Shown in pieces: positions 1-12,240 of a stretch of 64,000 nucleotides of DNA (position 1 is its first letter; each line of letters starts with the position of its first letter). The DNA comes from Cyclina sinensis (taxonomy: Eukaryota; Mollusca; Bivalvia; Venerida; Veneridae): contig JAAONU010000019.1 of the NCBI GenBank assembly GCA_012932295.1, positions 17,555,908 through 17,619,907 on the forward strand, read 5' to 3'. The notes beneath the pieces were generated by a model. It was not told the DNA's origin. It saw only the letters and a program-made list of their open reading frames with translations, and made no database searches. The position numbers and the translations under genes were made by a program.

Positions 1-1142
1 ATCAAACCGATAAGCAATCAATGTACTCCCATAAGAAATGGAAAACAATATTGACAAATTACAGTCTATACACACAAATAAGTGAACTATGGTCAAAATA
101 TGACAACTCTCTCTAGGTTTCAAATTTTGATGACATTCTGCAAAACAATAACACGTAGATACATTAGATAACTATTTAAGAAGTATCTAAAGTTTGTCAA
201 GAAATATTGCTTTTGTGATGAAAAATTAACATATCGGATCTCTTTATATGAATATCCTCTCCAGGATTGATTTACAGAGAAATTGTAGTGACGTAATTAC
301 AGAAAAAAATATATAGCAAGAGTAGTTCCCCGTAATCGAAAAATGGCAACTTTGCGATACAACAGGGCAGAATTAATTCCAAATATTGTTTCTAAAGTAT
401 CTGATCGGTGTTTGTTTACAAGAATGAAGCACAGATTCAAGTAAAATGTGTTTGTATAAATTCCAGTCTAGTCTTGATTCAGGAACGGGTTCTCTACTTA
501 TTTGTGTTACATTCACACACTAGACTGTTTTATAAATGAAGTGGATGACAGTAATTATATTAGCATTGTTGGACCAACAGAGAACACTCGATAATTCGTT
601 TAATGGACCTTTAGGCATTTGATATTAAGAAAGAAACATTGTTGAGTCTATTATCAAGGAGGCCAGTTAAATGTCTATATTGTAAGAAAGATTTCTGTTT
701 CGTGCAGTGATATGACCTAGATTGTGTAAAAAGCCAAAAAGTAGTTGAAAAGATTAATTCTCAATCGTGTTTCTAGAAATTAAATTGGTCATGGATATGT
801 TAAATCCCTGGACTTGTAGCTAGCTTTACTTTTCTGTTTTATTTGATCGAAACTGTTATGAGCAGTTCTCCAGTTGAAATAACCCAAACAAAGGTAGTCA
901 TCAAATTTTAACTGTTCTGTTTAATTGTTCTCTCAAGTCTTACGTTACTTTTGAATACTTGTATCTCGTAACAAGTGCATGCAGACTGTGAATTTCCATT
1001 TTTATACTCCCGATGAAAGGAATATAACAATCGCACATTCGTCGATTTTCAATAATTTGATTGTGATATATATTGCCCAGACATTCTTGCCACAAAAAGA
1101 TGACGTGTCGCAAACAAGACTACTGTTTCTAAGGTCAATAAA

Positions 1143-1238
1143 GAAGTTCCCAGTAGGATTCGAACCCGCACCGAACGGCACCAACCGCCAAGCAATTCAA
1201 AGTAAAAACACCTTAAATCACTCGGCCATTGCATCAGC
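1143..1238 (-). mobile_element. tRNA-like SINE head (Ser/Leu-like), degenerate
   Basis: On the minus strand a box A (TGGCCGAGTG..TTAAGG, complement of 1,211-1,228) is followed by a long-variable-arm-like stretch and a perfect box B core (GGTTCGAATCC, complement of 1,156-1,166). Box A wording and the long spacing between the boxes are typical of class II tRNAs (Ser or Leu). The acceptor ends do not pair (GATGCAA against TGGGAAC), so this is not a working tRNA gene. A second copy of its 3' part lies at 1,396-1,455, which fits a SINE family rather than a lone pseudogene. Confidence 0.55.
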
Positions 1239-1395
1239 CCCAAAAGAGGTTGCGCAAATAACTGGGATATAAGTGTCAATCTTACACCACAACTGTGACA
1301 GGACTCAGATGTATGACAACATTGACTTTATGTACGGGGATACTTTTTACAGCGCCATACTGACAAACATCGATGATGTGAATTATAAATAATCA

Positions 1396-1455
1396 AGTTC
1401 CCAGCGGGATTCGAACCTGCACCGAATGGCACCAACGATCTAGAAAGTCAGAACT
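1396..1455 (-). mobile_element. Second partial tRNA-like SINE fragment
   Basis: The minus strand reads GGTTCGAATCC (complement of 1,407-1,417) followed by CGCTGGGAACTT. The matching text of the copy at 1,143-1,238 is CTACTGGGAACTT. Upstream, 'GGTGCC.TTCGGTGC' is also shared. Only the anticodon-to-3' half is recognisable. The pair may be two insertions of one SINE family or a local duplication. Confidence 0.45.
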
Positions 1456-2739
1456 CATTGTTCAAATAATGTAAGTACTGCAAGCCTTAAAGTTGATGTC
1501 CACCTTGTAACTTTGATACTTTAAAGGGATTTGAAAAAAAAGCTTGACACAAATGTTCATCAGATAGGTTAAATGTGCTCCTCTGCCTCTGTGTCCGTTC
1601 TTGTGTATCACCAAATTACGAAAAAAGTAACTGAACACTCTTTTTTGCTCTCTAAGTCTGGTATTTTGTTAGGATTTTATATTACTTGGCATCGAAGTCA
1701 TCAAGAGAATGTGAGGAACATGCTCACAATTTGTTCCAAGACACATCTTCTAGATGAATTTTAAAGTCAGTTTGACACTAACTAGCAAAAAAATCTGCTT
1801 TTCTTATTTAAAAGTCAACCCGAGGTCTTTTAACTATAGTGTTTAACAATACATGCAACAAATGAATATTTCATACAAATATTGGTAGAAACCTTATTGA
1901 ATTTGCATGCTGTCGGCTATACTATCTCTGTATTGTGGTGTTACAATTTGATTATACATGATAGATGTGTATTTGCTTTCAGATATAATGCTTTAAGACG
2001 CAAACCACATAGTTTATGTATTGAAAAATTTCTTTCAGAAAACTTACATTCTGACTTTCTCTGACTTTCATTAGCCATAATATAACTTTAAGTCGGTAAA
2101 TGATAATAATAATAAAACGTTTTATTTCATACATTTTACAATATCATGCATTTCATCTTTAGTTTTATAACCCTCTTAAATATTTTGAGTACATTTCTTT
2201 TATGGAGGTTAAATCCAGACTAAAAGAAGAACTTCACTCCATTTTAACTGAATTGTCTTTTGATTTTAAATATGTGCATTTGAAAACCTATTCTTCTTCA
2301 GTCTGTGTTTTTAGTTGCGTCTTTATTCCCAAATTTAATATCACATTTATTGCTGCTGAACGCAGCTGAAGTTCAAACAGTTTCTCAAAGCAAATCAAAT
2401 GATCGAACATAAAATATTTATTGCTTAGCTCATCTCTGCTATAAAAGATCAAACAAAGAAAAAATACCACAGAGACATGCGTCTTTAGTTTTCTTGTTTT
2501 CAAAGCATACAAACACTTCTCAGCCTGTAAACGAAAAGGTGGTGTAATAAGAAAATCAGATTGTGGACACGTTTTTTTTATTTTTTTTTTTTTATTTTCG
2601 TAAATATTGAGTAATACTGTTTTGAAGTATTCGATGAAATTCATTTGTTCACTACTCAGCCTTTATATAAGTTTAAACTGTCTTTTTCTTCGGTAATTAT
2701 TTGAATATGCATTGTCAGTTTTCATGTCTCACCTCTTTG

Positions 2740-3545
2740 GGAGGGGTGGGGGCATATAGATTTGCTCTAGTCGTCCGTCCGCTGTCCCGCTGATTTGTGT
2801 CGCGTGTACCACAAAATGTATAACTGCTAAAGCCATGAAGATTTATAACAAAAATTGTCAGCAAGTCAATTTATGCACCTGGATATTTTGACGCAAATTT
2901 ATTGGAGATCTGCAGACTTATGCTCACCCCACCCACACACACACCGATTAAGCAAAAACAATAGCATTTTTAGACTTCTGTCGAATGAAACCAAAAACGT
3001 ATAACTGCTAAAGCCATGAAACTTTCTAAAAATAGTTGCCAGAATGTGAACTTATGCACTTGGGTACTTATACTCAACTTATTGGAGATCTGCAAACTTA
3101 TTCCCCTTAATCTAAGAAAATAATAACATTTTTAGACTTGTGTCGTCGCGTGTAACCCCAAACGTATAACTGCTAAAGCCATGAAACTTTCTAAGAATAG
3201 TTATCAGCATGTGAACTTATGCACCTGGGTATTGTGACGCAGGTTATTTGGAAATCGACAGAGTTATGCCCCCTGATTAAGCAAAAAATAGCATTTTTAG
3301 GCTTGCGTCGCGTGTTACTCCAAACATATAACTCATAGAGCCATGGCACTTTCTGAGAATAGCTGTCGGCATGTAAACATACGCACCTGGGTAATATGAC
3401 GCAAATTAAGTGGAGATCGACAGTAATGCCCCCTGATTAAGGAAGGACAATACTTTAACACGCACCTGAAATTGAACAGGATTTTTGTGTGACAATACAG
3501 CTGAATGTGTGTGTGTGTGGGTGGGGGGGGGGGCATCCGGGGAGG
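2740..3545. mobile_element. Tandem-repeat-bearing element (4 units), inserted in block A
   Basis: The element opens with a G-rich stretch and GTCCGTCCGCTGTCCC and closes in a (GT)n plus G-run at 3,507-3,535. Inside are four units of about 160-180 bp, each starting near 'ataactgctaaagccatg' (about 2,819, 3,000, 3,166 and 3,328) and containing 'ttatgcacctgggta' and 'cccctgattaag'. Block B has no such sequence between its matching flanks near 12,830 and 12,870, where it has only a short G-rich stretch. This layout is common for non-autonomous repeats in bivalve genomes. Class and mechanism are not visible. Confidence 0.6.
3507..3535 (+). repeat. (GT)n followed by a G-run
   Basis: GTGTGTGTGTGGGTGGGGGGGGGGG ends the tandem-repeat element described at 2,740-3,545. 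It is a simple microsatellite with guanine-quadruplex potential. Confidence 0.85.
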
Positions 3546-6044
3546 GTTAAGCTATTTCTAGTATTTTTCGGCTGTTGCTTTTGAAGTTTGCCAAATCCCC
3601 GGTGCTTATTCCAATCTGTTTGATATTTCAGCCAGCCCTCTTAATGATACAGTGAAAGAGTTGTTGGTGAAGTGTATTAAATGAGATAAGATATTTCTTT
3701 GGACAGATTATGCCGTACATCATAACCTGGGGTGACAGTTAATCAATGAAATCCATGTATGGCCATCAGAATATTTAAGCCGAAACAAACATGCCCTAGT
3801 CATTATTGGCAGTTTATTGGCAAGAAATCAGAGTATGACAGTGGCATCTACAGTTTTTGGGTTCTTAATTATTTAAGGGTATAGATAACTTTCAAGGTAT
3901 ATTTGAATTGATTTATACTTTTATGGCTCTATACTTCTTATTTTGTTCCTTTTTTTTTTGTTGATGTGAGCACTTCACTATAGTATATTCATTTGTATTT
4001 AGCTACTTAATAGAAGCCATGCATTAGACAAATTGCAATAGTTTGATATTGCAAATGGCCTAGCTGTCGGAATATTCAACTGAGCAGCTAACAGAATGCA
4101 CTTATCATAATAAAAAAGTTTAAAAACTAAACCGAATGTTACATAAGCGACAGCCTAATTGATGTAGTCTGTTGTACATGTAGATTTCTAGGTAAAAAGA
4201 GCAAAATGACAACAGATAAAAAAATAGAATCTTTGAAAAGCTTGTTATAATAGACGTTAAAATATATCACATTGTTTGCACTCACTAACGTTTAATCACT
4301 GAACAAAGGCAACTTGAAAAAGGTTTTCTTTTTCAAAAAGTCTAAGTGAAACCGTGTTACAAACGCTTGCTGTATTTATTTCCTTATCTTCACTTTCAGC
4401 CATCACTAAATATCCCCATTTTCGATTTGCACTGACTCAGTTAAGACAACAGGATGTTTATCATATGAAATGATACGTCATAGACTTTGGAGTATAGTGA
4501 TTTTTAATCAAGATTTAATACAGCAAAGTCCTTTGTTGACAGCCTCGAACTACAAGATACACTGAGAAAAACATTGTTATATATTCCCCGGTCAAACATT
4601 TTTATGGGGGATGTGAGGGGCTTGAATTGCCATAAAGCATCGGTTTTTAAGTAGTCATTGCTGTTGTTTATCGCATAACAAACAGTGACACGTGATCTAA
4701 ACGTTTTTTTGTTCACGCACTTAGCAGACAAAACGTGTTCTGGGTCAGAATTTGCATTTTGTTAGAGAGTTCGCAACCTTTTTAGAAATTACTTAAACAA
4801 TGAAATGGTAGATTACAATAACTGCGTTCTAGAATAAATCTTGAGTAAGGAGAAAGACTAAATTCTTCTATTAGTAAAATGTTTGCCTAAAGAATATTTT
4901 ATTTGATAGACCTTTGCATGTTAATAATACAGATATGGAATCAGGATGTATAAAAAACATATAAAAACAATAATCATTTATTATCATATTTCTACATGTC
5001 AATTCCAAAAACGTAACGGAAATGACCCCATTCTATTCAAATTTTAACATTTCAGCAGATAGGAATTATGGAAAACACTGTAGTAACCTAACCTTTCCTA
5101 TATTTTTGGACTCAGAAATATTATCATAGACGACCTTTTATTACAATGACGGAATTCTATTTATAATAAAAATGGAAGACCGTTTTGTTATATATGTTTA
5201 CAAAAACATTGCTAATATGTATATAATAACACCTGTAAGAAATTGCGTACAAATTTATGAAATGAACTGGCTCAGCACTAAAATAAAACTCAAAATAACT
5301 TCTACAGAACAACAGTGCCAGATATTAGTTAAATTTAAATTCCATTAAAACATATTTATAAACATTTAAATCAATATACTTGGAAAGTTGTAGAGACCAG
5401 TTTTTCATAAGAGATTATGCTCAACAAAAATCATCCATGACTCTCTTAACCTATTTTTACTTCATTTCGTTTCTATTATGTATTGAATGAAAACAGTGAT
5501 TTGCTTTGGTTATTCAAGATGCCTGTTTATGACGCTTGGTCAATTCCCCTTCTTTTCTCTATTTAACCTACCACAAACTTGCTTTCATAAGAAATATGTT
5601 TCCTTTCTAGACAAATACAGCCTGATTTTAATTTCATCAATATGCCTGTAGTGTCTTAACAGAAACAATTTGTCATATAGTGAAGGCAGATACTGCTTTG
5701 GGAAATTTCAATATGAAGATTTACTTTCACACAGTACTCAAAAGAAAAAAAAATCAATTACTGAAATGACTTTAACAGTTTCCACACTCCCTTTGTTTCT
5801 GTTGTAAACTCTTTGGGGACTTATTCTTGAGATTATATCAACAACGGATGTTTGTATCTGTCTATAAATGTAACACAGTGTCAAACATGCTTTGTCAGTC
5901 GATCAGATAGAAGCTAAGCAAGCATCGAAAAAGGTTTCCTTCAGCATCTGTGCAAACTTTAACCGATAAAAAAACATAATGGCTCGACATATTGTATTAT
6001 TTGATAAATATTTCAATCTTATTCGATTTGAACGAATCTTACAG

Positions 6045-6071
6045 GAAAGAGAGAGAGACACACACACACAT
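6045..6071 (+). repeat. (GA)n(CA)n microsatellite
   Basis: GAGAGAGAGACACACACACACA is read directly. It is absent from the matching place in block B (about 14,700, which instead carries a short G-run), so it arose after the A/B split. Confidence 0.85.
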
Positions 6072-8447
6072 TGATCGAAATAATGGTTAACCACAAACAA
6101 TATTCTAAATAGAAAGGATTATAGTGCTTACGATATACAGAGGCGCTTGTAATTATTTCGATGGCATATTAAACAACTCCTGTCGACATATTGACATAAC
6201 AAGATGTTTTTTTATTGAAATAGTCGAATCCGCGCATGCGTTTTTACATTCTACCTTTAACATTCTTACTTTAATTTGATTCTACTTTGTCATTTGAACT
6301 GCAGATTGTAGATACGTAATTGCAGTTATTACCATTTCCTTCGTGATGAGTTGTTTCAGCAGTTTGTTTGACTAATAACATTCATCGTAAACGAAAAATA
6401 AAAACGAATTTCAATCCACCATGACAAACAGATAAATACGTTAAACTTCAACGCGCTAAATTCCATTGTTTCCTAACGCAATATAACTGACATTATTTAG
6501 TATCGGTTACAACTTCTAAAACAAAGAATATACAAGAAGAAATGCCATTGCTGTGCAGTCTGTCACTGCTGTTCTATATGACACCGCTAACAGAATAATG
6601 AATCATACTAAATTCATACAAAAAAGTGTATTACAAATACTTTGTGCTAATTCATTTTACCTTTTTGACATTCATCAGATACAAGTTTTTATACACTCAA
6701 CCGCTTCTATTAATAGAATGCTTTGTAGACTGGAAACTTAGAAAAATTAAGATGAGACCATGACTCGTCTTTCCGGGTTCTTATACAACGGCTCAGAAGC
6801 CCAGAAAAACCCACCTAAACTTTCTACACCACAAATTGCTGTTTGATATAAAAGGTGATTATCTGTTACTCATTTTATTGACAGAGAGATAAAGAAAATT
6901 GTTAATCAAATTTGTTATGAAAGTATAATTTACAGCTGGTAAAGGACCTAGCCGGCCGAAGCATTAGATTGTTTTGGGGTAATAATTGTTAAAATTCATA
7001 CTTACAAGAAGAAAAGTAAAGGTTAAACAACTCTGAATTCATTATGTGTTTCTGTGGCTTTCAAAGTGATTGTTAGACACATTATATCTTGTGACCGCTT
7101 TGTCTTCTTTTCAAGCAGAACATCTTTGTTTCATTCATATAACAAATTAACCGGTATGTTTTTTTAACAGTGTGCAAAATAAGGCAAAAGTAATCATATA
7201 CCGTAGTTTACTACCGAAAGATTGATACATTCAATAATTGTAGCAAAATGTTTAGGAAAATATTTGCTCAACCGAGAGGAAAATAATCTGTGTAAAGATG
7301 AAACCAAACTTTATCTACATTTACACAGAATCTACTTTCATTCATCACTATAAGGAATTGTGTTATCTTAGTCTGTAATAGTGTGACCATTTAGGTTTTC
7401 TCTTTCACATAAGTGAAATCAAATTTAGCAGGTAGTCCAATGCTTGTCTGAATGCAAGATCTTATTTTATTGGAGTCAGTTATGGTCCCAATTATAGTCT
7501 TATATTTCTCTAAATGCAAGATCTTAGAATTGATGTAATTATGGTCTCTGATAATAGGGAAACTTTAATGTTTTTATTCATATTACTTTTATGTTTTGTA
7601 GCATGCCAAATACTTTCTAAACAAACTGTTGTGGATAGATTTTCCATGAATGGAACAGTACTCTTAATGAAAGCAATGTACTGTTAAATCATAAAAAAAA
7701 TATAAAATATTTTTTGTTCTGTTCAAACTGTCTGTGGAGGCACCCGTTGATTCGTCTATAAAGACTGTTTGCTATCGTGTCGTCATAAAGAAAACTTCTG
7801 AGCTGAATGTGAATATTGTGTAATCTCTTTAAATCGAAGATATGCCTCTCTGTATTATGCCGTGAAAGTTAAGCACCACAACTGAAATTGGAACATGCTC
7901 GTTATTGTGTTATCCTAGATATTGAGAAGCATGACTTGTTCTTTAGGGTATCAGTGTTTTTTATAATTTCTTTTATTTTTGTATTATTAATGATATTATT
8001 CAAAATAATTTATATTTAAACCGGTAATTGTGCCGAAACAAACACACACGCAAGAAAAGACTTTCTGCATACTTGTTTTGAAGTATTCAGTATATACGTC
8101 GACAATTCACTAATCAAGTGGTCATCAGTCGAAACAAAACTTTGTATGAAATATTCATCATTCACACAAAGCCAAAAATGTCTGTTTATATGGTTATAGA
8201 AAACCACTTAAGAAAACTATTAAGTGCATCAACACATTAAACATACACTTTTGTGTGAAAGACGCTAACAATTCGTTCAACCTAGTACATGTACTAGTAC
8301 CTCCTAGTTTAATGCAATAGTCAAGTTCAATGACGTTTGCACTCAACAGATAGAGGTCTTCTGTTTTTACTGTAAAGAAACCCTGAGAGCTTTTAGTAGG
8401 GTATTTAGGCAATATTATTTTCATTGTTAAGTTACCTTGAGGGCATG

Positions 8448-8852
8448 CAAAATATTATTTTGACGACAGACAACCTTGGCAACAACCTCGGTAGAACCTT
8501 GATTAAATAAACGTGGTATCAGGGTTGCTAGGAACTTAATTGAATTCATATGGAATCGGGCATGATGTATCCAGTGTATAATGCTGCAATTTATTATAAA
8601 TGGAAGCGGAGTTTTGTTTTTAGATAAAGAATTTAAAACATCGTATTTCAAAATATTATTTTGACGACAGACAACCTTGGCACCAACCTCGGTAGAACCT
8701 TAATTAAATAAACGTGGTATCAGGGTTGCTAGGAACTTAATTGAATTCATATGGAATCGGGCATGTTGTATCCAGTGTATAATGCTGCAATTATTTATAA
8801 ATGAAAGCAGAATTTTGTTTTTAGATAAAGAATTTAAAGCATCGTATTTCAA
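8448..8852. repeat. Near-perfect tandem duplication, 2 x 201 bp
   Basis: The segment starting 'caaaatattattttgacgac' at 8,448 restarts at 8,649 with only a handful of differences over the whole 201 bp. Block B has a single, more diverged copy at about 19,830-20,040. The duplication is therefore private to A and recent. No coding frame is maintained. Confidence 0.85.
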
Positions 8853-9950
8853 GAGGAAAAAACAAAGATAATGCGTTGAATTGCTTTATGAAAAACTAAA
8901 AGGAAACATGACTACTTCTTTCGGCATAAGTCCTAAGTTTATGGTAAATAAAATGTGTAAATTTAGTAAACAAATTGATTTCTATACATTTTACTGTATT
9001 ATGACGTCTGTCATTTAGTTTTATCACCCTTTCGGTTATAAGCAGATATCCATTAAAGTCTGTACTGGGAAAAGTACTCATTTGCGTTATTACTTATTTA
9101 TCTGCATTATAAGAACTTACTGGGTTCATTCTTTGCATTTTTTATTCGCGTATTCAATGTAACTTTTGCTGCTGCTGAACATTTCTTATGATCAAACAGT
9201 ATTAGATATTTAAAATGATAAGTTCACCTCTGCTGTAAAGTGCCGACCAAAAAGAAATACAGTAATATGTTTCGTTACGTCTTTATTAATCGGCAAGTAT
9301 CGCATTAACGTCTGCATACAAACCAGATTAACACTTATTAGGATTCTAACCAAAAACGGGATGCATTTACTATTGTGCTTCTGAGATGATGCTTTTAGCT
9401 TATATAATGATGCCATGTAGCATTTACTACTCTACATAAGTCTCCCAAGATAAAACGTTCTTTTTTAATTACATGTAAATCTGCATATTAAGTCATAACA
9501 GTTAATAATATAATATTAATATTTAAATAATATAAAAGAGTAAACAAATGCTAAATTTCTACAATGGCATTATTATTATAAGTTTGTTAGACTTAAGGGA
9601 GCCACAGAAAGCCACAATAAAACTGCATTCATTCGAGTGTTTCTTATCATTCACTCAATTACCATTTCATTTACTAAATTTTTACCCCAATTTGCATGTT
9701 TGATGTAAACTGTTCTTCTTGCCTAGGTTGACATAATTCAAACCGCTGACACTTGCCCTTTCGAAACTAGTTCTATGCTATAAGTATGGCTTAATAATGG
9801 TCTTGCTTCGAGAAGAATTACAGACTGAAAATATAACTAAAAACAACTTTATAAGAAGTATGTATAGCAAGTAAAACAGTAAGACTTGAGTGATATGGAC
9901 AGTCAGTTTTGATAGGAATCATTTTGTCTTATTTTCTCTTTTGAAGAAAA

Positions 9951-9978
9951 CGTTATAACGTTATGTTATAACGTTATG
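9951..9978. repeat. Overlapping palindromic 13-mer repeat
   Basis: GTTATAACGTTAT is repeated twice in direct succession, and each copy contains the palindrome AACGTTATAACGTT in whole or part. It lies about 50 bp before the start of block B, close to the A/B junction. Confidence 0.7.
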
Positions 9979-11762
9979 TTTCTAAAAGATGTTGGACAGA
10001 TATTTATTAAATCATACACTCAGGCGACCAAACCGATAAGCAATCAATGTACTCCCTTAAGAAATAGAAGGCAATATTGATAAGCTCCAGTCTACACTGA
10101 CAAATAAGTGACCTATGGTCAAAATATGACAACTCTCTCTAGATTATTTGATCTATTGTTCATCGCTTTTGGCGCCATTGAGATATTGCTTTCCTTCCAA
10201 AAGACAAATGGTTTTATTCCGTAATATTTAAACTACTTACCCTATTGTTGCAATTCTTAACTGCAGTATTATGGTCCTTCCAGTCTTGTTAACCAGTAAT
10301 GATTACATTTTTAGAACTTCTGCTGCGGAGATGTCAAATTTCGATGATATTCTGCTAACCTATAGCAATAATGTATATAAGATAACTCTTTTACAAGTAT
10401 TTACAGTTTGCCAAGAAACACTGCTTCACTAATTCAAAGGTGATAGCATAAATTTTGAGTCCCTGACTTAAATTAAGTTATAAGCAAATAACTTAAGCTT
10501 GAAAAGTTAACATATTCAATAAGGATTTATTTGATCACAATGCTATTTCCAAGATTGATTTACAGAGAAATTGCAGTGACTTAATTAAAACAGCATATAT
10601 AGCAAGAGCAGTTTCCCGTAATCGGCAAATGGCTACTTTTCGATTGGTTACAATAAGACAGAATTAATTCTTAATATTGTTTCTAATGTATCTAAAGTGT
10701 TTTTGTTCAAACGAATGCAGCACATTTTAAACAAAAATGTGTTTCTATAAATTCCAGTCTAGTTTTGATTCAGGTATTTTTTCTACTTATTTTGTTAGAT
10801 TCACATACTAGACTGTATTATAAATGAAGGTGATAACAGTTATGATATCGGCATTGTTGGACTAACAGAGAACGCTCGATAATTCGTTTAATGGAACTTT
10901 TGGCATCCGATCTTCGGAAGGACACATTGTGGAGTCCAGTAAAACATCTATATTGTAAGAAAGATTTCTGTTTCGTGCAGTGATATAACCCAGATTGTGA
11001 CAAAAACAAAGTAGAGATACCAGAAATAAGTTGAAAAGATTAATACTCAATAGTGTTTCTAGAAAATATATTGGTCTGTGACATTTTAAATCTATAGTCT
11101 AGTAACAAATGAATAAGACAGTTGCAAAAATGTACATTATGTTTTCAAAACAAAACATGGTCCTGATAGTATTTATGAATTGTTTGTTGCACACCACACA
11201 GTACATGCAAACAAAACTACAGGTAAAGAATGTTTCAACCTTCGAGAGGTCAAAGGTTCGGCATTTTAGTTTTCTGTTTTATTTGATCAAACTGTTAGAA
11301 ACAGTTTTCCCGTTGATTTAACCCAAACAAAGTTGTGTTCATTCATCTAAGGTAACAATCAAATTTTAACTGTTCTGTTTAACCGTATTTGTATTTTCTT
11401 TCAAGTCTAACGCTACTTTTAAATACCTGTATCTCGTATTAAATACATGCAGATAGTGAGTTTCCCTTTTTATACCCCTGAAGAAGGGAATATAGCAATC
11501 GAAACAAGTCGGGTAAGAATTTGTTCACTCTTTAAGTCTGGCATTTTGTTAGGATTTTGATAATACTTTGCATCGAAGTCATCAAGAGAATGTGAGGAAG
11601 ATGATCACAATTTGTTCGAAGATACATCTTCTAAGTGAATTTTAAAGTCAGTTTGACATTAACTAACAAAACATGTCTGCTTTTCTTATTCAAAAGTCAA
11701 CCCGAGGTCTTTTAATTACTGTTTTTTCACGATAAAGGCTTTAATGTATGATTTCATACAAA

Positions 11763-12240
11763 TATTGGTAGAAACCTCATTGAATTTGCATGCTGTCAGC
11801 TATATTATCTCTACGGTGTTGTGTTACAATTTGATTATACATGATAGATGTGTGTTTGCTTTCAGATATCATGCTTTAAGACGCAAACCACATAGAATAT
11901 GTATTGAAAATTTTCTCTCAGGAAACTAACCTTCTAAACTTCTCGCTTCCATTAGCCATAATATAAGTTTAAATATATTCGGTAAAACAAATAATGTTAA
12001 AAAAGTTTCCTTATTGAATTTGCATGCTGTCGGCTATACTATCTCTGTAGTGTGGTGTTACAATTTGATTATACATGATAGATATGTATTTGCTTTCAGA
12101 TATATAATGCTTTAAGACGCAAACCACATAGTTTATGTATTGAACATTTTCTTTCAGGAAACTTACATTCGGAACTCCTCTCGCTTTCATTAGCCATAAT
12201 ATAACTTTAAATCGGTAATTGATAATAATAATAAAAGGTT
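11763..12240. repeat. Local tandem duplication of about 245 bp in block B
   Basis: Text beginning 'attgaatttgcatgctgtc' and running through 'acgcaaaccacatag' to 'cattagccataatata' occurs at 11,780-11,970 and again at 12,015-12,210. Blocks A (1,900-2,090) and C (around 34,490-34,640) have one copy each. The two B copies differ from each other by several percent, so this is older than the 201-bp duplication in A. Confidence 0.75.

Larger units (their letters stand above)
1045..1640. mobile_element. Insertion carrying two tRNA-like segments, absent from block B
   Basis: Block A reads 'gaatataacaatcg' near 1,021 and then diverges until about 1,640, while block B runs on directly from the same phrase at about 11,488 into text matching 1,645 onward. 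About 0.6 kb is therefore extra in A. It contains the two minus-strand tRNA-like segments listed separately. I could not find convincing ends or a target-site duplication, so the mobile nature is inferred from the tRNA-like content and the empty site in B. Confidence 0.45.
1..10020. repeat. Segmental duplication block A (non-coding, about 10 kb)
   Basis: This block shares long, collinear similarity with block B. Anchors visible in both include the opening phrase 'ccgataagcaatcaatgtac' at 8 and 10,034, the 'acagagaac.ctcgataatt' text at about 577 and 10,865, the 'cagattatgccgtacatcat' text at 3,703 and about 13,043, and the 'gctgtgcagtctgtcact' text at 6,550 and about 15,170. Older matches to C, D and E exist at the same relative places. 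Small indels between copies break every long frame, so I see no gene here. The body matches B to about 9,490, and the last part (9,600-9,800) instead resembles the end of block D (30,580-30,770). Remaining stretches without a listed element hold only unrecognised AT-rich DNA. Confidence 0.75.

Noticed and set aside
979..1279. Frames on both strands around 1.0-1.3 kb
   Set aside because: They overlap the degenerate tRNA-like segment and are absent from block B.
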